From NCBI GenBank assembly GCA_016713825.1, contig JADJOJ010000009.1, positions 248,001-312,000 on the forward strand: a stretch of 64,000 nucleotides of DNA, given 5' to 3'. This DNA comes from Candidatus Leptofilum gracile (GTDB lineage: Bacteria > Chloroflexota > Anaerolineae > Promineifilales > Promineifilaceae). This document shows positions 9,024 to 16,631 of the stretch, one piece after another. How positions within the stretch are numbered: position 1 is the first letter of the stretch; each line of letters opens with the position of its first letter. The position numbers and the translations under genes were made by a program. The notes under the pieces are model-generated. The model saw only the letters and a program-made list of their open reading frames with translations, was not told where the DNA came from and ran no database searches.

Positions 9024-9413
9024 GTGAGGCAAAACATCATGGGATATTTAGTATTAATTGTAGATGATGATCCAATGAAGCGACAGTTGTTACGTCTGAT
9101 TTTGGAGCGTGCCGGGTTTGGGGTACAAGAAGCGGCTGATGGCACAGAAGCGCTGCTTTCTTTGGCGCACAACGTGCCAGATTTGATGACGCTCGACGTG
9201 ATGATGCCCCAGATGGATGGGTTTGCCGTTTGCGAACGGGTGCGCCAAAATCCAGATACGGCCGAACTCCCCATCATCATGGTCAGTGCCCGCGCCGATG
9301 GGGGGAGCATTCGGGAGGGGTTGGCTGCCGGAGCCAATAGATATTTGCCCCAACCCGTCATGCCTGATAAATTGATTCGAACGGTGCACGAACTGCTGCC
9401 GCCGGAAAATTGA
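9024..9413 (+). CDS. Stand-alone response-regulator receiver domain with atypical Gln in place of the conserved Lys
   Basis: This 129-residue protein is a single CheY-like receiver domain. The acidic pocket is D14/D15/D16, the phospho-acceptor D58 (TLDVMMP) and the switch Ser S88. The lysine normally found in YLxKP is replaced by Q110 (YLPQP), which usually weakens or changes phosphorylation-dependent switching. No output domain and no kinase gene lie nearby. Start at GTG 9024 (AAGAAGG about 7 bases upstream); an ATG at 9039 is an alternative. Upstream, 8808-9023 is AT-rich with a possible TATACT at 8863-8868. Confidence 0.88.
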   Translation: MRQNIMGYLVLIVDDDPMKRQLLRLILERAGFGVQEAADGTEALLSLAHNVPDLMTLDVMMPQMDGFAVCERVRQNPDTAELPIIMVSARADGGSIREGLAAGANRYLPQPVMPDKLIRTVHELLPPEN

Positions 9414-9466
9414 GTTGGTTCTTGCTCCTGTTAGGCTGAGCCAGCCCCATTTCATTGTCGTCAACC

Positions 9467-10345
9467 ATGGCTCACAAGCAACACACCCTTTCTCCCCGCC
9501 CCAAAACGTTTCTCAAATTAATCAGTAACCATATGGATGCCTGGCAAGTGGCTTTGGTCATTGCCACGCTGCCTTTGTTGATTCACGGCGCGATTCGTTG
9601 GGAAACGGCCGTACTCGTCCTGGCTATTGGCATTGGCTACTGGTTTGCCTTTGCCCTCAACGATTATTACGACGCCCCATTTGACGCCCTGGAGCCGCAA
9701 AAAGCGGCCCGCAACTTTTTTGTACAGCTGCCCCTGCCGGGCTGGCTGGTTTTGCTGTTTTCGGCCGGGCTGTTGGGGCTGGTGGCCCTGGCCTATGCCC
9801 AGTTTGGCGGGTTGGGCTGGCTGTTTTGGGGAATTAGCTGCTTTATGGCCTGGGCTTACTCTGCTCCGCCGCTGCGCCTGAAAATGCGACCCGGTTTAGA
9901 CATCCTCACCCACGCCCTGTTTGTGCAAACGTTTCCCTACCTGGTTTGCCTGGTGCTCATTCAGGCCACATGGGGCTTGCTCGATTGGGTGCTGCTGGCC
10001 ATCCTCTTTTTGGCGTCGCTTACAGCCCAGCTAGAGCAACAAGCCCGTGACTTTGAGGTAGATGTGCAGGCGGGCGGTACCTTTACCACCAAAATGGGTC
10101 GAGAGAGGGTGATCAAGGGGTTGCGGGGGGCAACGGCCGTTTGCCTGCTGCTGGCCCTCGTTTCCGTTTTAAGCGGTACCATTCCCTGGTTTTTGCTCCC
10201 CTTTGGCCTCATTGGGCTGCCCGCGCTGCTGCACCGCTTCTGGCGTCCCCCAGAAACGCCCCGTTCCGAGCGCCTGGTCATCCTCTCTACCACCGCGGGC
10301 TTCCTCTATACCGGCCTCATCGTCTGCTACTTTCTCCTCCTCTGA
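9467..10345 (+). CDS. UbiA-family prenyltransferase-like membrane protein
   Basis: This polytopic membrane protein of about 292 residues has roughly eight or nine helices. The first aspartate motif reads NDYYDAPFD and the second is ARDFEVD, matching the two Mg-pyrophosphate motifs of UbiA prenyltransferases. Such enzymes attach prenyl chains to quinone, heme or other aromatic acceptors. The substrate cannot be told here. ATG 9467 was chosen over a TTG at 9455; neither has a strong ribosome site. A self-complementary hairpin follows the stop. Confidence 0.75.
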   Translation: MAHKQHTLSPRPKTFLKLISNHMDAWQVALVIATLPLLIHGAIRWETAVLVLAIGIGYWFAFALNDYYDAPFDALEPQKAARNFFVQLPLPGWLVLLFSAGLLGLVALAYAQFGGLGWLFWGISCFMAWAYSAPPLRLKMRPGLDILTHALFVQTFPYLVCLVLIQATWGLLDWVLLAILFLASLTAQLEQQARDFEVDVQAGGTFTTKMGRERVIKGLRGATAVCLLLALVSVLSGTIPWFLLPFGLIGLPALLHRFWRPPETPRSERLVILSTTAGFLYTGLIVCYFLLL

Positions 10346-10350
10346 AAATA

Positions 10351-10406
10351 AACCTCCGGGAGGCTTCAAAAATGGCCTCTGTTACGCACTGAACCTCCCG
10401 GAGGTT
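10351..10406. repeat. Paired CCTCCGGGAGG hairpins, possible bidirectional terminator
   Basis: Two near-identical self-complementary blocks, AACCTCCGGGAGGCT (10351-10365) and AACCTCCCGGAGGTT (10392-10406), can also pair with each other. GGGTTTTC follows. The same pair occurs at 37968-38002. The location after the UbiA gene suits a transcription end. Confidence 0.6.
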
Positions 10407-10514
10407 GGGTTTTCATTCATGGTGGTCGGCGACAGCCGGTGTCGTCTCTCCTGAAAACGAGTACAATTCCTGGTCGAATTGGGGTCAATGATCCCCACAA
10501 AAAAGGATGCACAC

Positions 10515-11150
10515 ATGCCAAAATATTTCATCACCATTGCAGGCAATATCGGCGTGGGCAAATCTACGCTGGTTCAGCTGCTGGCCAAACGCACTGGCTG
10601 GGAACCGGTGTACGAAGCCGTTGCCGAAAACCCATACCTGGCCGATTTCTACGAAGACATGACGCGCTGGAGCTTTAATTCGCAGGTATTCTTCCTGTCG
10701 CGCCGGTTGCAGCAGCATCACACGCTGTTGCAGCGGCAAAACGCCATCATCCAAGACCGCAGCGTGTATGAAGATGCCGAAATTTTTGCCCAGAACCTGT
10801 ACCGGCAAGGCCACATGAGCGACCGCGACTGGCACTGTTACTTCGACCTGTACCAAACCCTGGCCACCGTTCTCACCCCGCCACATCTGGTTATCTACCT
10901 CAAAGCGTCGGTGCCTACGTTGCAGCAGCGCATTGCCCATCGCGGCCGTGACTACGAGCAAAATATTGCCGAAGCCTACCTGGCCCAGCTCAACGACCTG
11001 TATGATGCCTGGGCGAGCAGCTTTTCGCGCAGTGCTGTCTTAACTATCGACACAAACAATCTGAACTATGTGCAATATGAGGCACACCTGGATCAAATCT
11101 GGCAAAAAATTGACGAGCGACTGCAAGGCCGCGATTTCTTAGCGTTGTAG
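10515..11150 (+). CDS. Deoxynucleoside kinase (dGK/dCK/TK2-like)
   Basis: This 211-residue cytosolic kinase opens with MPKYFITIAGNIGVGKST, holding the P-loop at residues 10-18. It has the catalytic-region motif QDRSVYED and the arginine-rich lid around QRIAHRGRDYEQ, as in the deoxyadenosine/deoxyguanosine kinase family that phosphorylates salvaged deoxynucleosides. ATG 10515 is preceded by AAAAGGA at a suitable distance; an in-frame upstream TTG at 10479 is less likely. Nucleoside preference is not readable. Confidence 0.85.
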   Translation: MPKYFITIAGNIGVGKSTLVQLLAKRTGWEPVYEAVAENPYLADFYEDMTRWSFNSQVFFLSRRLQQHHTLLQRQNAIIQDRSVYEDAEIFAQNLYRQGHMSDRDWHCYFDLYQTLATVLTPPHLVIYLKASVPTLQQRIAHRGRDYEQNIAEAYLAQLNDLYDAWASSFSRSAVLTIDTNNLNYVQYEAHLDQIWQKIDERLQGRDFLAL

Positions 11151-11187
11151 GCTGGCGCGCGTATAGTTACAGATTTTGGCAATTCGT

Positions 11188-11215
11188 TTGCGAAATTCGC
11201 CTGAGCAGGTAAACT
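11188..11215 (+). promoter_or_regulatory. Possible sigma-70 promoter for rpsU
   Basis: TTGCGA (11188-11193) and TAAACT (11210-11215) are spaced by 16 bases, upstream of the bS21 gene. Matches to consensus are only moderate. Confidence 0.25.
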
Positions 11216-11273
11216 TATGGATGGTGTGGCGATTGCCACGCAACAATCATTGATTAGATGAAATTATCCCAAA

Positions 11274-11283
11274 AAGGGGGTGA
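11274..11283 (+). promoter_or_regulatory. Near-perfect Shine-Dalgarno deciding a CTG start for bS21
   Basis: AAGGGGGTGA differs by one base from the full anti-16S complement AAGGAGGTGA. It ends 5 bases before CTG 11289. The GTG at 11280 lies inside this site, so it is unlikely to be the start. Confidence 0.6.
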
Positions 11284-11288
11284 GAACA

Positions 11289-11480
11289 CTGCCAAAAGTT
11301 GATTTACGTTCAAACGAATCGCAAGAACAGCTGCTGCGTCGCTTTAACAAAGCGGTGATTAAGAGCAAAGTTCTGGCAGACGTGCGTCGTAAGCGCTGGT
11401 TTGTTTCCAAAAGCGAATTAGAACGCATCGAAAAGAAGAAGGCGATTCGTCGTCAGCGCAAAGCACAGCGCACACCGTAA
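11289..11480 (+). CDS. rpsU: Ribosomal protein bS21, likely CTG start
   Basis: A small, strongly basic protein of 63 residues from CTG 11289, beginning MPKVDLRSNES (66 if the GTG at 11280 is used). RRFNKAVIKSKVLADVRRKR followed by a lysine/arginine-rich helix is the bS21 signature. bS21 sits at the platform of the 30S subunit near the mRNA exit and helps initiation. The CTG start is inferred from the Shine-Dalgarno site directly upstream and from the resulting MPxV N-terminus, which resembles other S21 proteins. Two terminators follow. Confidence 0.85.
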   Translation: MPKVDLRSNESQEQLLRRFNKAVIKSKVLADVRRKRWFVSKSELERIEKKKAIRRQRKAQRTP

Positions 11481-11514
11481 GCTTTGTTGTCTGACAGGCA
11501 CCCCTAAAACGAAA

Positions 11515-11542
11515 GCTCCCTGATCCATCAGGGGGCTTTTTT
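11515..11542 (+). terminator. Rho-independent terminator after rpsU
   Basis: AGCTCCTGAT pairs with ATCAGGGGGCT around a CC loop (one bulged G) and is followed by TTTTTT. It lies 35 bases after the bS21 stop. Confidence 0.75.
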
Positions 11543-11563
11543 GTTGATCCTGTTGGGAAAAGT

Positions 11564-11591
11564 GAAAACCCCCGTACTTACGGGGGTTTTC
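11564..11591. terminator. Bidirectional terminator between convergent genes
   Basis: GAAAACCCCCGTA pairs with TACGGGGGTTTTC, leaving a two-base loop. T tracts lie on both strands, serving rpsU from the left and the sugar transferase gene from the right. Confidence 0.75.
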
Positions 11592-11628
11592 GGGTTAGGG
11601 AGGAATTAGGGAATTCGAAAATGGCTAA

Positions 11629-12324
11629 TTAATAAGCACCATCACCTTTCATGACGGCGGGGATGGTTTTAAGCAGGATTTTGATGTCTAGCAAGAGGGA
11701 CCAGTTTTCAATGTATTCCATGTCCAGCTTCACCCGATCATCGTAGGAGGTGTTGGAACGGCCGCTTACCTGCCACAAACCGGTTAACCCAGGCATAACG
11801 GTGAGCAGGGTAGGGCCAAATTGGCCGTATTTGGTAATTTCATTGGGCGCAATGATGCGTGGGCCAATAACGGACATATCTTGAGCCAGGATGTTGAACA
11901 GTTGGGGCAGCTCATCCAGGCTGAACTTCCGCAGCAGGGCGCCAACACGGGTTACGCGTGGGTCGCATTTGAGCTTGTAGTTGCGGCTCAGTTCTACTTG
12001 CAGTTTGGGGTATTTTGCTAAAATTTCGTCGCCGTTGACGTACATGGTGCGGAACTTGAAGGCGTAGAAGATACGGCCGTCTCGCCCCAATACCCGCCGA
12101 CGGTGAATGATCGGGCCAGGAGAATCCAGCTTGACGGCAATGGCCAAAATCAAAAACAGCGGCCAAATCAGCAGCAGCGTCGGAATGACGACGGCGTAGT
12201 CTAGCAGCGCTTTCAACCGATGGTTGGCCCGTTGGGCATTTTGCTGTGCCTGTAAAGCACGGGTACCAGGGGTTTGGCGTTCGTTAGCTGGTTTAAGGCT
12301 GGTTTTGGGGACAGACGGTATCAT
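11629..12324 (-). CDS. Undecaprenyl-phosphate sugar-phosphate transferase (bacterial sugar transferase family)
   Basis: This ~231-residue protein has one membrane helix near residues 55-80, then the catalytic domain of PF02397: AFKFRTMYVNGDEI, DPRVTRVGALLRKFSLDELPQ, and GPRIIAPNEI with LTGLWQVSGRSN. Such enzymes start a surface polysaccharide by moving a sugar-1-phosphate onto the lipid carrier. It is the short form without the N-terminal membrane half; a long form lies at 41098-42510. ATG 12324 was chosen; a TTG at 12336 is in frame. Donor sugar unknown. Confidence 0.88.
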   Translation of the reverse strand: MIPSVPKTSLKPANERQTPGTRALQAQQNAQRANHRLKALLDYAVVIPTLLLIWPLFLILAIAVKLDSPGPIIHRRRVLGRDGRIFYAFKFRTMYVNGDEILAKYPKLQVELSRNYKLKCDPRVTRVGALLRKFSLDELPQLFNILAQDMSVIGPRIIAPNEITKYGQFGPTLLTVMPGLTGLWQVSGRSNTSYDDRVKLDMEYIENWSLLLDIKILLKTIPAVMKGDGAY

Positions 12325-12763
12325 TGTTGGTTCCAATACGGTGGTTAGGGTGTTTGTTTCCTTACTACGCTAGAACCGATCTTAGGCTGGCATTCTTACA
12401 GGGTGCCTTATCTTTTTCTGAGGGTTTTAGTTAACATAATGCCTGGTAGATGGTGGGCGTTGGTGAGATCGCCAGGGAAAATTGTGGGAAAGGATTGAAC
12501 CCCCAGCGCTCCCAAAATGATTGTCCAGACTGTTTGGGTTGCCGGCCAATCTTGCCCAATTGCCGCCATCTGCTGTTGCGGATGATTGGCGGTTGGGGGG
12601 AACGGCCGTTTCACCCTCTGCCCGTAGCAATAGCCAGACAAAAAGTTAGGTACTGAATATAGCATGAAGCGGTCGCACCTTTCTTCACCCTGTTTGCCAT
12701 ATGCTTAAGCTGATCAGGTTACGGCGGCAACGGCCGTTTCCCAACTTGATCAAAGGAGCAAAA
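12325..12763. other. Gene-free stretch of about 440 bases with an inverted repeat
   Basis: I see no convincing gene. An inverted repeat at 12555-12599 pairs CCAATTGCCGCCATC with GATGATTGGCGGTTGG around about 10 bases. Two ACGGCCGT copies lie at about 12602 and 12730. The region must hold the divergent promoters for the flanking genes, but no clear -35/-10 pair was found. Confidence 0.4.
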
Positions 12764-14212
12764 ATGTTGCTAACCAAAACCGCCTACCTTGCCTACCGCC
12801 AATGCCCCAAGCAGCTCTGGCTAGACGCCTACCAGCCGGAACTTGCTGCACCGCCGGACCCCACCGCCCAGCGCCGACTGCGCGCCGGGCAGGAAGTGGA
12901 TCGGCTGGCCAGAGGGCAGTTCCCCAACGGCCGTTCCATTCCCTACCACCCCCAACCCGAAGATATTGCTCCGCTCACCCGTCAGGCGATTGCTGAAGGC
13001 GCAGAAACGCTGTTTCAGGCCACTTTCCACGTAGATGATTTGCTGGTAAAGGTGGACATCTTGACCCAAACCGCAGCGGGCTGGCACCTGATTGAGGTCA
13101 AATCCAGCACCCAGTACAAAGAGGCGGAACATTTACCAGATATTGCGTTCCAGGTGTATGTCCTGCGCCAGGCGGGATTGACCGTGACCCAGGCCAGCCT
13201 GATGCACCTCAACAGCGACTGTCTGGCACCCGATTTAAGCAATCTGTTTGCCCTGACCGACGTGATGGAAGCTGTGGATGCTTTTTTGCCCACGGTGGCG
13301 GCGGATACGGCCGTTATGCGCCAACTGCTCGCCCAACCAACCCCACCCAACCAAAGCATTGGCCGCCACTGCACCCGGCCACATGCCTGCCCCTTTTACG
13401 ACCATTGCTGGCAAGGGGTGGCCGGGCTGACCATTTACGACATTCCCCGCCTGAACGCGCAAAAGGAACGGCCGCTCCAGGAAGCAGGCGTGCTCTACCT
13501 GGCAGATATTCCGCCAGATGCCCCCCTGACCGCCACCCAACACGCCTTCGTGGCGTTTCATGTTGCGCAGCAAATTGAGATTGACCGGGTGGCGATTCAA
13601 CAAGCAGTGGCGGAGCTGCAATTCCCGCTCTACTTCTTCGATTTCGAGACCATCGATCATGCCATCCCTGCCTTCGACGGCTGCAAGCCGTACCAGCAGG
13701 TGCCGTTCCAGTACAGCTGCCACATTGTGGCCGAAGATGGCACCATGACGCACTGCGATTATTTGCATACGGATGGGGGGGATCCGAGACGGCCGTTGGC
13801 CGAAACATTGCTTAACCATATTGGCGAAACAGGCAGCCTCATCGCCTACAACATCTCTTTTGAACGGGGCGTGCTGCGCCATTTGGCCGACCATCTGCCA
13901 GAATATGCCGAGCGGCTGCACAATATGGCTAACCGACTGTGGGACCAACTGCCCATCTTCCGCCAGCATTATCGGGATTATCGCTTTGGCAAATCCAATT
14001 CATTAAAATCCGTCTTGCCGGTGATTGCCCCGCATCTGAGTTATGCCATGCTTGATGTCTCAAACGGCACGCAGGCGCAGGTGGTGTGGGAAGCGATGAT
14101 AGGGGAGGGGGATACGGCCGTTAAGCAGCAAATGATTCAGCAACTGCGCGATTACTGCCACCTGGACACGCTGGCGATGGTGGAAATCCACAACAGGTTG
14201 GTGTGCTTGTGA
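12764..14212 (+). CDS. Cas4/RecB-like nuclease fused to a DEDD exonuclease-like DUF2779 domain
   Basis: A 482-residue protein starting at ATG 12764 behind AAAGGAG. The N-terminal half has PD-(D/E)XK nuclease residues D98, E111 and K113 (EVKSS). Four cysteines, C14 and C203/C209/C215, are placed like the iron-sulfur cluster of Cas4/AddB nucleases. The C-terminal half reads LYFFDFETIDHA (D293, E295), then AYNISFE and YCHLDTLAM (Y464, D468), the DnaQ-like DEDD exonuclease pattern of DUF2779. A role in DNA processing or repair is likely; no biochemical role is known to me. No CRISPR array or cas gene is nearby. Confidence 0.75.
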   Translation: MLLTKTAYLAYRQCPKQLWLDAYQPELAAPPDPTAQRRLRAGQEVDRLARGQFPNGRSIPYHPQPEDIAPLTRQAIAEGAETLFQATFHVDDLLVKVDILTQTAAGWHLIEVKSSTQYKEAEHLPDIAFQVYVLRQAGLTVTQASLMHLNSDCLAPDLSNLFALTDVMEAVDAFLPTVAADTAVMRQLLAQPTPPNQSIGRHCTRPHACPFYDHCWQGVAGLTIYDIPRLNAQKERPLQEAGVLYLADIPPDAPLTATQHAFVAFHVAQQIEIDRVAIQQAVAELQFPLYFFDFETIDHAIPAFDGCKPYQQVPFQYSCHIVAEDGTMTHCDYLHTDGGDPRRPLAETLLNHIGETGSLIAYNISFERGVLRHLADHLPEYAERLHNMANRLWDQLPIFRQHYRDYRFGKSNSLKSVLPVIAPHLSYAMLDVSNGTQAQVVWEAMIGEGDTAVKQQMIQQLRDYCHLDTLAMVEIHNRLVCL

Positions 14213-14213
14213 G

Positions 14214-14333
14214 TACGGAAAAAGATTCACCTTGCGCAAGCTGCTGCGGGCCTTGGGCCTTGCCGAAGCACGTGTAGAAGAGCTGGCCAACCGCATTGAA
14301 GAATGGCTGGTTGATCTTCCCCCATTTTTGTAG
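14214..14333 (+). pseudogene. Possible gene remnant or tiny ORF
   Basis: Immediately after the nuclease gene, a different frame reads about 39 codons to TAG 14331-14333. It encodes an amphipathic helix-like tail (LRKLLRALGLAEARVEELAN, then an acidic-hydrophobic end). There is no good start or ribosome site; TTG 14232 is the first candidate. It may be the surviving 3' end of a lost gene. I do not recognise it. Confidence 0.25.
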
Positions 14334-14411
14334 AAATTAAGTTAAGACTACCTGTTGTTCACAATAGGCTGCTTCATGAGCGGCCAGGCTGACAGAGTCA
14401 GTAAAATTATG

Positions 14412-14423
14412 TGACAAATGTCA
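14412..14423. promoter_or_regulatory. Candidate operator, inverted repeat TGACA-AA-TGTCA
   Basis: A perfect 5-bp inverted repeat with a 2-base centre lies about 80 bases before the first PocR regulator gene. It resembles a dimeric helix-turn-helix site of CRP/FNR style but matches neither consensus exactly. Confidence 0.3.
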
Positions 14424-14451
14424 TTTAGCATCTTTGCGCATTATGTTACTA

Positions 14452-14478
14452 TTGCAAACTATTGTAATCAGTTGCAAA
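14452..14478 (+). promoter_or_regulatory. Direct repeats TTGCAAA spaced 20 bases, candidate operator
   Basis: TTGCAAA occurs at 14452 and 14472, a two-helical-turn spacing, just upstream of the regulator start. TTGCAAAC-N4-GTAA also occurs in front of the paralogous regulator at 26373-26388, which suggests a shared site. Confidence 0.35.
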
Positions 14479-14493
14479 TAGATGCATTTAGAC

Positions 14494-15231
14494 ATGGGCG
14501 AATTTCTAACTACCAGGCAGATCCAGGCACTTCTTCAGGTTGACCGTACAACCGTTTACCGCATGTTGAGCGACGGCCGTTTAAGTGGCATCAAAATCGG
14601 CAACCGCTGGCGCTTTGATAAAACCAAAATTAACGATCTGCTTGCCGAGACCTCGCTCCCTTTGCCGCCAATACCCGCCAATTCTTTCGATGTGCTGCCC
14701 ATCGCTTGCCTGCAGGGGATGCAATCTATGGCAGCCGAAGCAATTGATCTTGGCGCAATCATCACGGACACAACGGGAAACCCCCTCACCAAAATGAGCC
14801 ATCCCTGCCGTTTTTGCCAATTGATTTATGCAAGCGAAACAGGGCGCCTCGCCTGTCTGGCTAGCTTTGCACAGCTTGCCCATCAGGCTCGGTTTGGATT
14901 GTCACAGATCATTTGTCATGCGGGTTTGCAATGCATTGGGGCGGCAATCCGGATAAATGGGGCAGAGACGGCCGTTTTCATCGCCGGGCAATATAAATCC
15001 GCTGCCCAGCCAAATCAGCAGCGCCTCCAACAGCTAGCCGACGCTTTCAATGTAGACGCTCACGACCTGGCCGCCGCCGCCGCCGAAATTCCCACATTTG
15101 ATTACGCTCAGGAGCAAAAGGTGATGGCCTGGCTGCCCAAACTCACCAACACATTGTCAGAGATCGGTCAAGAGCGTGCCGAATTGTTAGGCCGCTTGCA
15201 GCGCATCGCGGCCATGAGTGCCGTTGGCTAA
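14494..15231 (+). CDS. HTH (excisionase-type) transcription regulator with PocR sensory domain
   Basis: A 245-residue regulator. Residues ~1-50 are a MerR/excisionase-like winged helix (FLTTRQIQALLQVDRTTVYR, then LSGIKIGNRWRF). The rest is a PocR-type ligand domain with conserved cysteines in SHPCRFCQL, RLACLASF and ICHAGLQC. PocR domains sense small molecules or metal/redox ligands. ATG 14494 is chosen because the paralogue at 25558-26322 begins at the matching MDELLTTRQ; an upstream ATG at 14482 is possible. It opens the sulfur-respiration locus and probably controls it. Confidence 0.85.
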   Translation: MGEFLTTRQIQALLQVDRTTVYRMLSDGRLSGIKIGNRWRFDKTKINDLLAETSLPLPPIPANSFDVLPIACLQGMQSMAAEAIDLGAIITDTTGNPLTKMSHPCRFCQLIYASETGRLACLASFAQLAHQARFGLSQIICHAGLQCIGAAIRINGAETAVFIAGQYKSAAQPNQQRLQQLADAFNVDAHDLAAAAAEIPTFDYAQEQKVMAWLPKLTNTLSEIGQERAELLGRLQRIAAMSAVG

Positions 15232-15238
15232 AGGATGA

Positions 15239-15628
15239 ATGGTCATGCGTGAACCAGTAGCAGCACCGCAAAAAACAAAGGAGACCCCCGTAGCCCATCC
15301 CCCGCTTGAGGAGCTAACCATTTTATATGCAGGCATTTGCCAGGCTTTGTCTGATCCCAAGCGGATTTTGATTTTGTATGCGTTAAATGAACGCGCGCGA
15401 CACGTCAACGATTTGGCCGCCGATTTAGAGCTGCCGCAGCCGACGGTGTCGCGGCATTTGCGGGTGCTGCGCCAGCAGTCGCTGGTGCTGACCGAGCGAG
15501 AAGGAATCTGGACCACCTACCGGCTGGCCGACCACCGCATTATTCAGGTGCTGGATACGATGCGGCAGGTGATGTTTGATGGGCTGAAACGGAAAACGGC
15601 CGTTTTCAGCAACCATAAATCAGCTTAA
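15239..15628 (+). CDS. ArsR-family transcription regulator
   Basis: A 129-residue winged-helix protein. The core reads ALSDPKRILILYALNERAR, DLAADLELPQPTVSRHLRVL and a beta-wing REGIWTTYRLAD, which is the ArsR/SmtB layout. No obvious metal-binding cysteine pair is present. AAAGG precedes the start; ATG 15239 and ATG 15245 are both possible. It sits between the PocR regulator and the triheme cytochrome with 17 bases to the latter, so it is likely part of that operon and a local redox- or sulfur-responsive regulator. Confidence 0.88.
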   Translation: MVMREPVAAPQKTKETPVAHPPLEELTILYAGICQALSDPKRILILYALNERARHVNDLAADLELPQPTVSRHLRVLRQQSLVLTEREGIWTTYRLADHRIIQVLDTMRQVMFDGLKRKTAVFSNHKSA

Positions 15629-15645
15629 CGATCAGGAAGGACACA

Positions 15646-16596
15646 ATGACAAAACTCAAATCCCCCCTTGCTTTGTGGTCACTACTTTTAGGTGGTGTCA
15701 TCTTAATGGTGGGGCTGATGTGGCCACAAACAGCCAATGCCCAATGCGGCTCCTCAGCCTCCTCTTGCAAAAACTGCCATGAAGTTCAGGCCGTAGACCC
15801 GGTGAACAATGATGGCACCAGCTGGCATGAAGCCCATGCCTTTGGCGACTTTTGCGAATTTTGCCACGCTGGCAACGTGCAAGCCACCGATGAAGCAGGC
15901 GCCCACACCGGCATGGAAGCCCCCCTGGACAACATCCAGGTCAGCTGCGGCAACTGCCACGCCGCCGATCTAAACGAACGCGCCGAGGTGTACGCCGTAG
16001 CCCTGGGCGTTGAAATTGGCGCGGGGGGCAGCGGCGGCAGCGCGTCTGCCTCCGGGCAGCCACCGGCCGGCGACAGCCCCGACAGCGGCAGCAGCTCTGG
16101 CAGCGACGGCGGCCCAACCACCAACATTACCGCTGCCCCACCAGCTGCCCCAGCGGGCATCGCTTTAGATGATCCCAACGTCATTGACTACGTGGCTCGC
16201 TACAACGAAACCGTTTTGGGCATTCGCACCATCAACTGGGGCAATCGTATCCTGGTTGGCCTGATCGCCATCACCCTGACTGCCGGGGGTGGTTTTGTCT
16301 TTTGGAATGAACAGCGCTTGCGCCGTCGCCAAATTCCTGTCTCGGCCGCAATTGTTGAAGAGCAAACCATGAACTATCCAAACTATCCACCCCAAGTTGT
16401 GGCCCTGCTGCCGCGCATTGCCAGCCTGTCGTCACAGGCGCAAAGCGACCTGTACCAGCTGCTGGAAAACCCGGCCAAAGCCCAGGTATTGCTGCGCAAC
16501 GTTGTCAGTTTGGAACCCGATCTAATCAAGCAAGTTCGTACGTTAGACAACGAATCACGCGCTTTATTACTGGCGCTGGCTGGTAGCGGCGACTAA
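15646..16596 (+). CDS. Membrane-anchored triheme cytochrome c
   Basis: A 316-residue protein with a signal peptide (1-33, ending ANAQ) and three CXXCH heme sites (C41-H45, C70-H74, C101-H105). A Gly/Ser/Pro-rich linker covers about 125-170 and one membrane helix about 201-221. A cytoplasmic helical tail of ~95 residues follows. AGGAAGGA precedes ATG 15646. As the first structural gene before the YeeE pair and the molybdoenzyme, it probably carries electrons at the outer face of the membrane. The cytoplasmic tail is unusual and not recognised. Confidence 0.88.
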   Translation: MTKLKSPLALWSLLLGGVILMVGLMWPQTANAQCGSSASSCKNCHEVQAVDPVNNDGTSWHEAHAFGDFCEFCHAGNVQATDEAGAHTGMEAPLDNIQVSCGNCHAADLNERAEVYAVALGVEIGAGGSGGSASASGQPPAGDSPDSGSSSGSDGGPTTNITAAPPAAPAGIALDDPNVIDYVARYNETVLGIRTINWGNRILVGLIAITLTAGGGFVFWNEQRLRRRQIPVSAAIVEEQTMNYPNYPPQVVALLPRIASLSSQAQSDLYQLLENPAKAQVLLRNVVSLEPDLIKQVRTLDNESRALLLALAGSGD

Positions 16597-16631
16597 CTAC
16601 CAACCTACTCAACAATTTTAGGAGCAAACAA

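Noticed and set aside
12408..12665. An 85-codon minus-strand reading frame between the sugar transferase and the nuclease
   Set aside because: No ribosome site and no recognisable domain; it overlaps an inverted repeat.
12764..14212. Cas4 of a CRISPR system
   Set aside because: No repeats, cas1, cas2 or effector genes nearby, and the C-terminal DUF2779 part is not found in Cas4.
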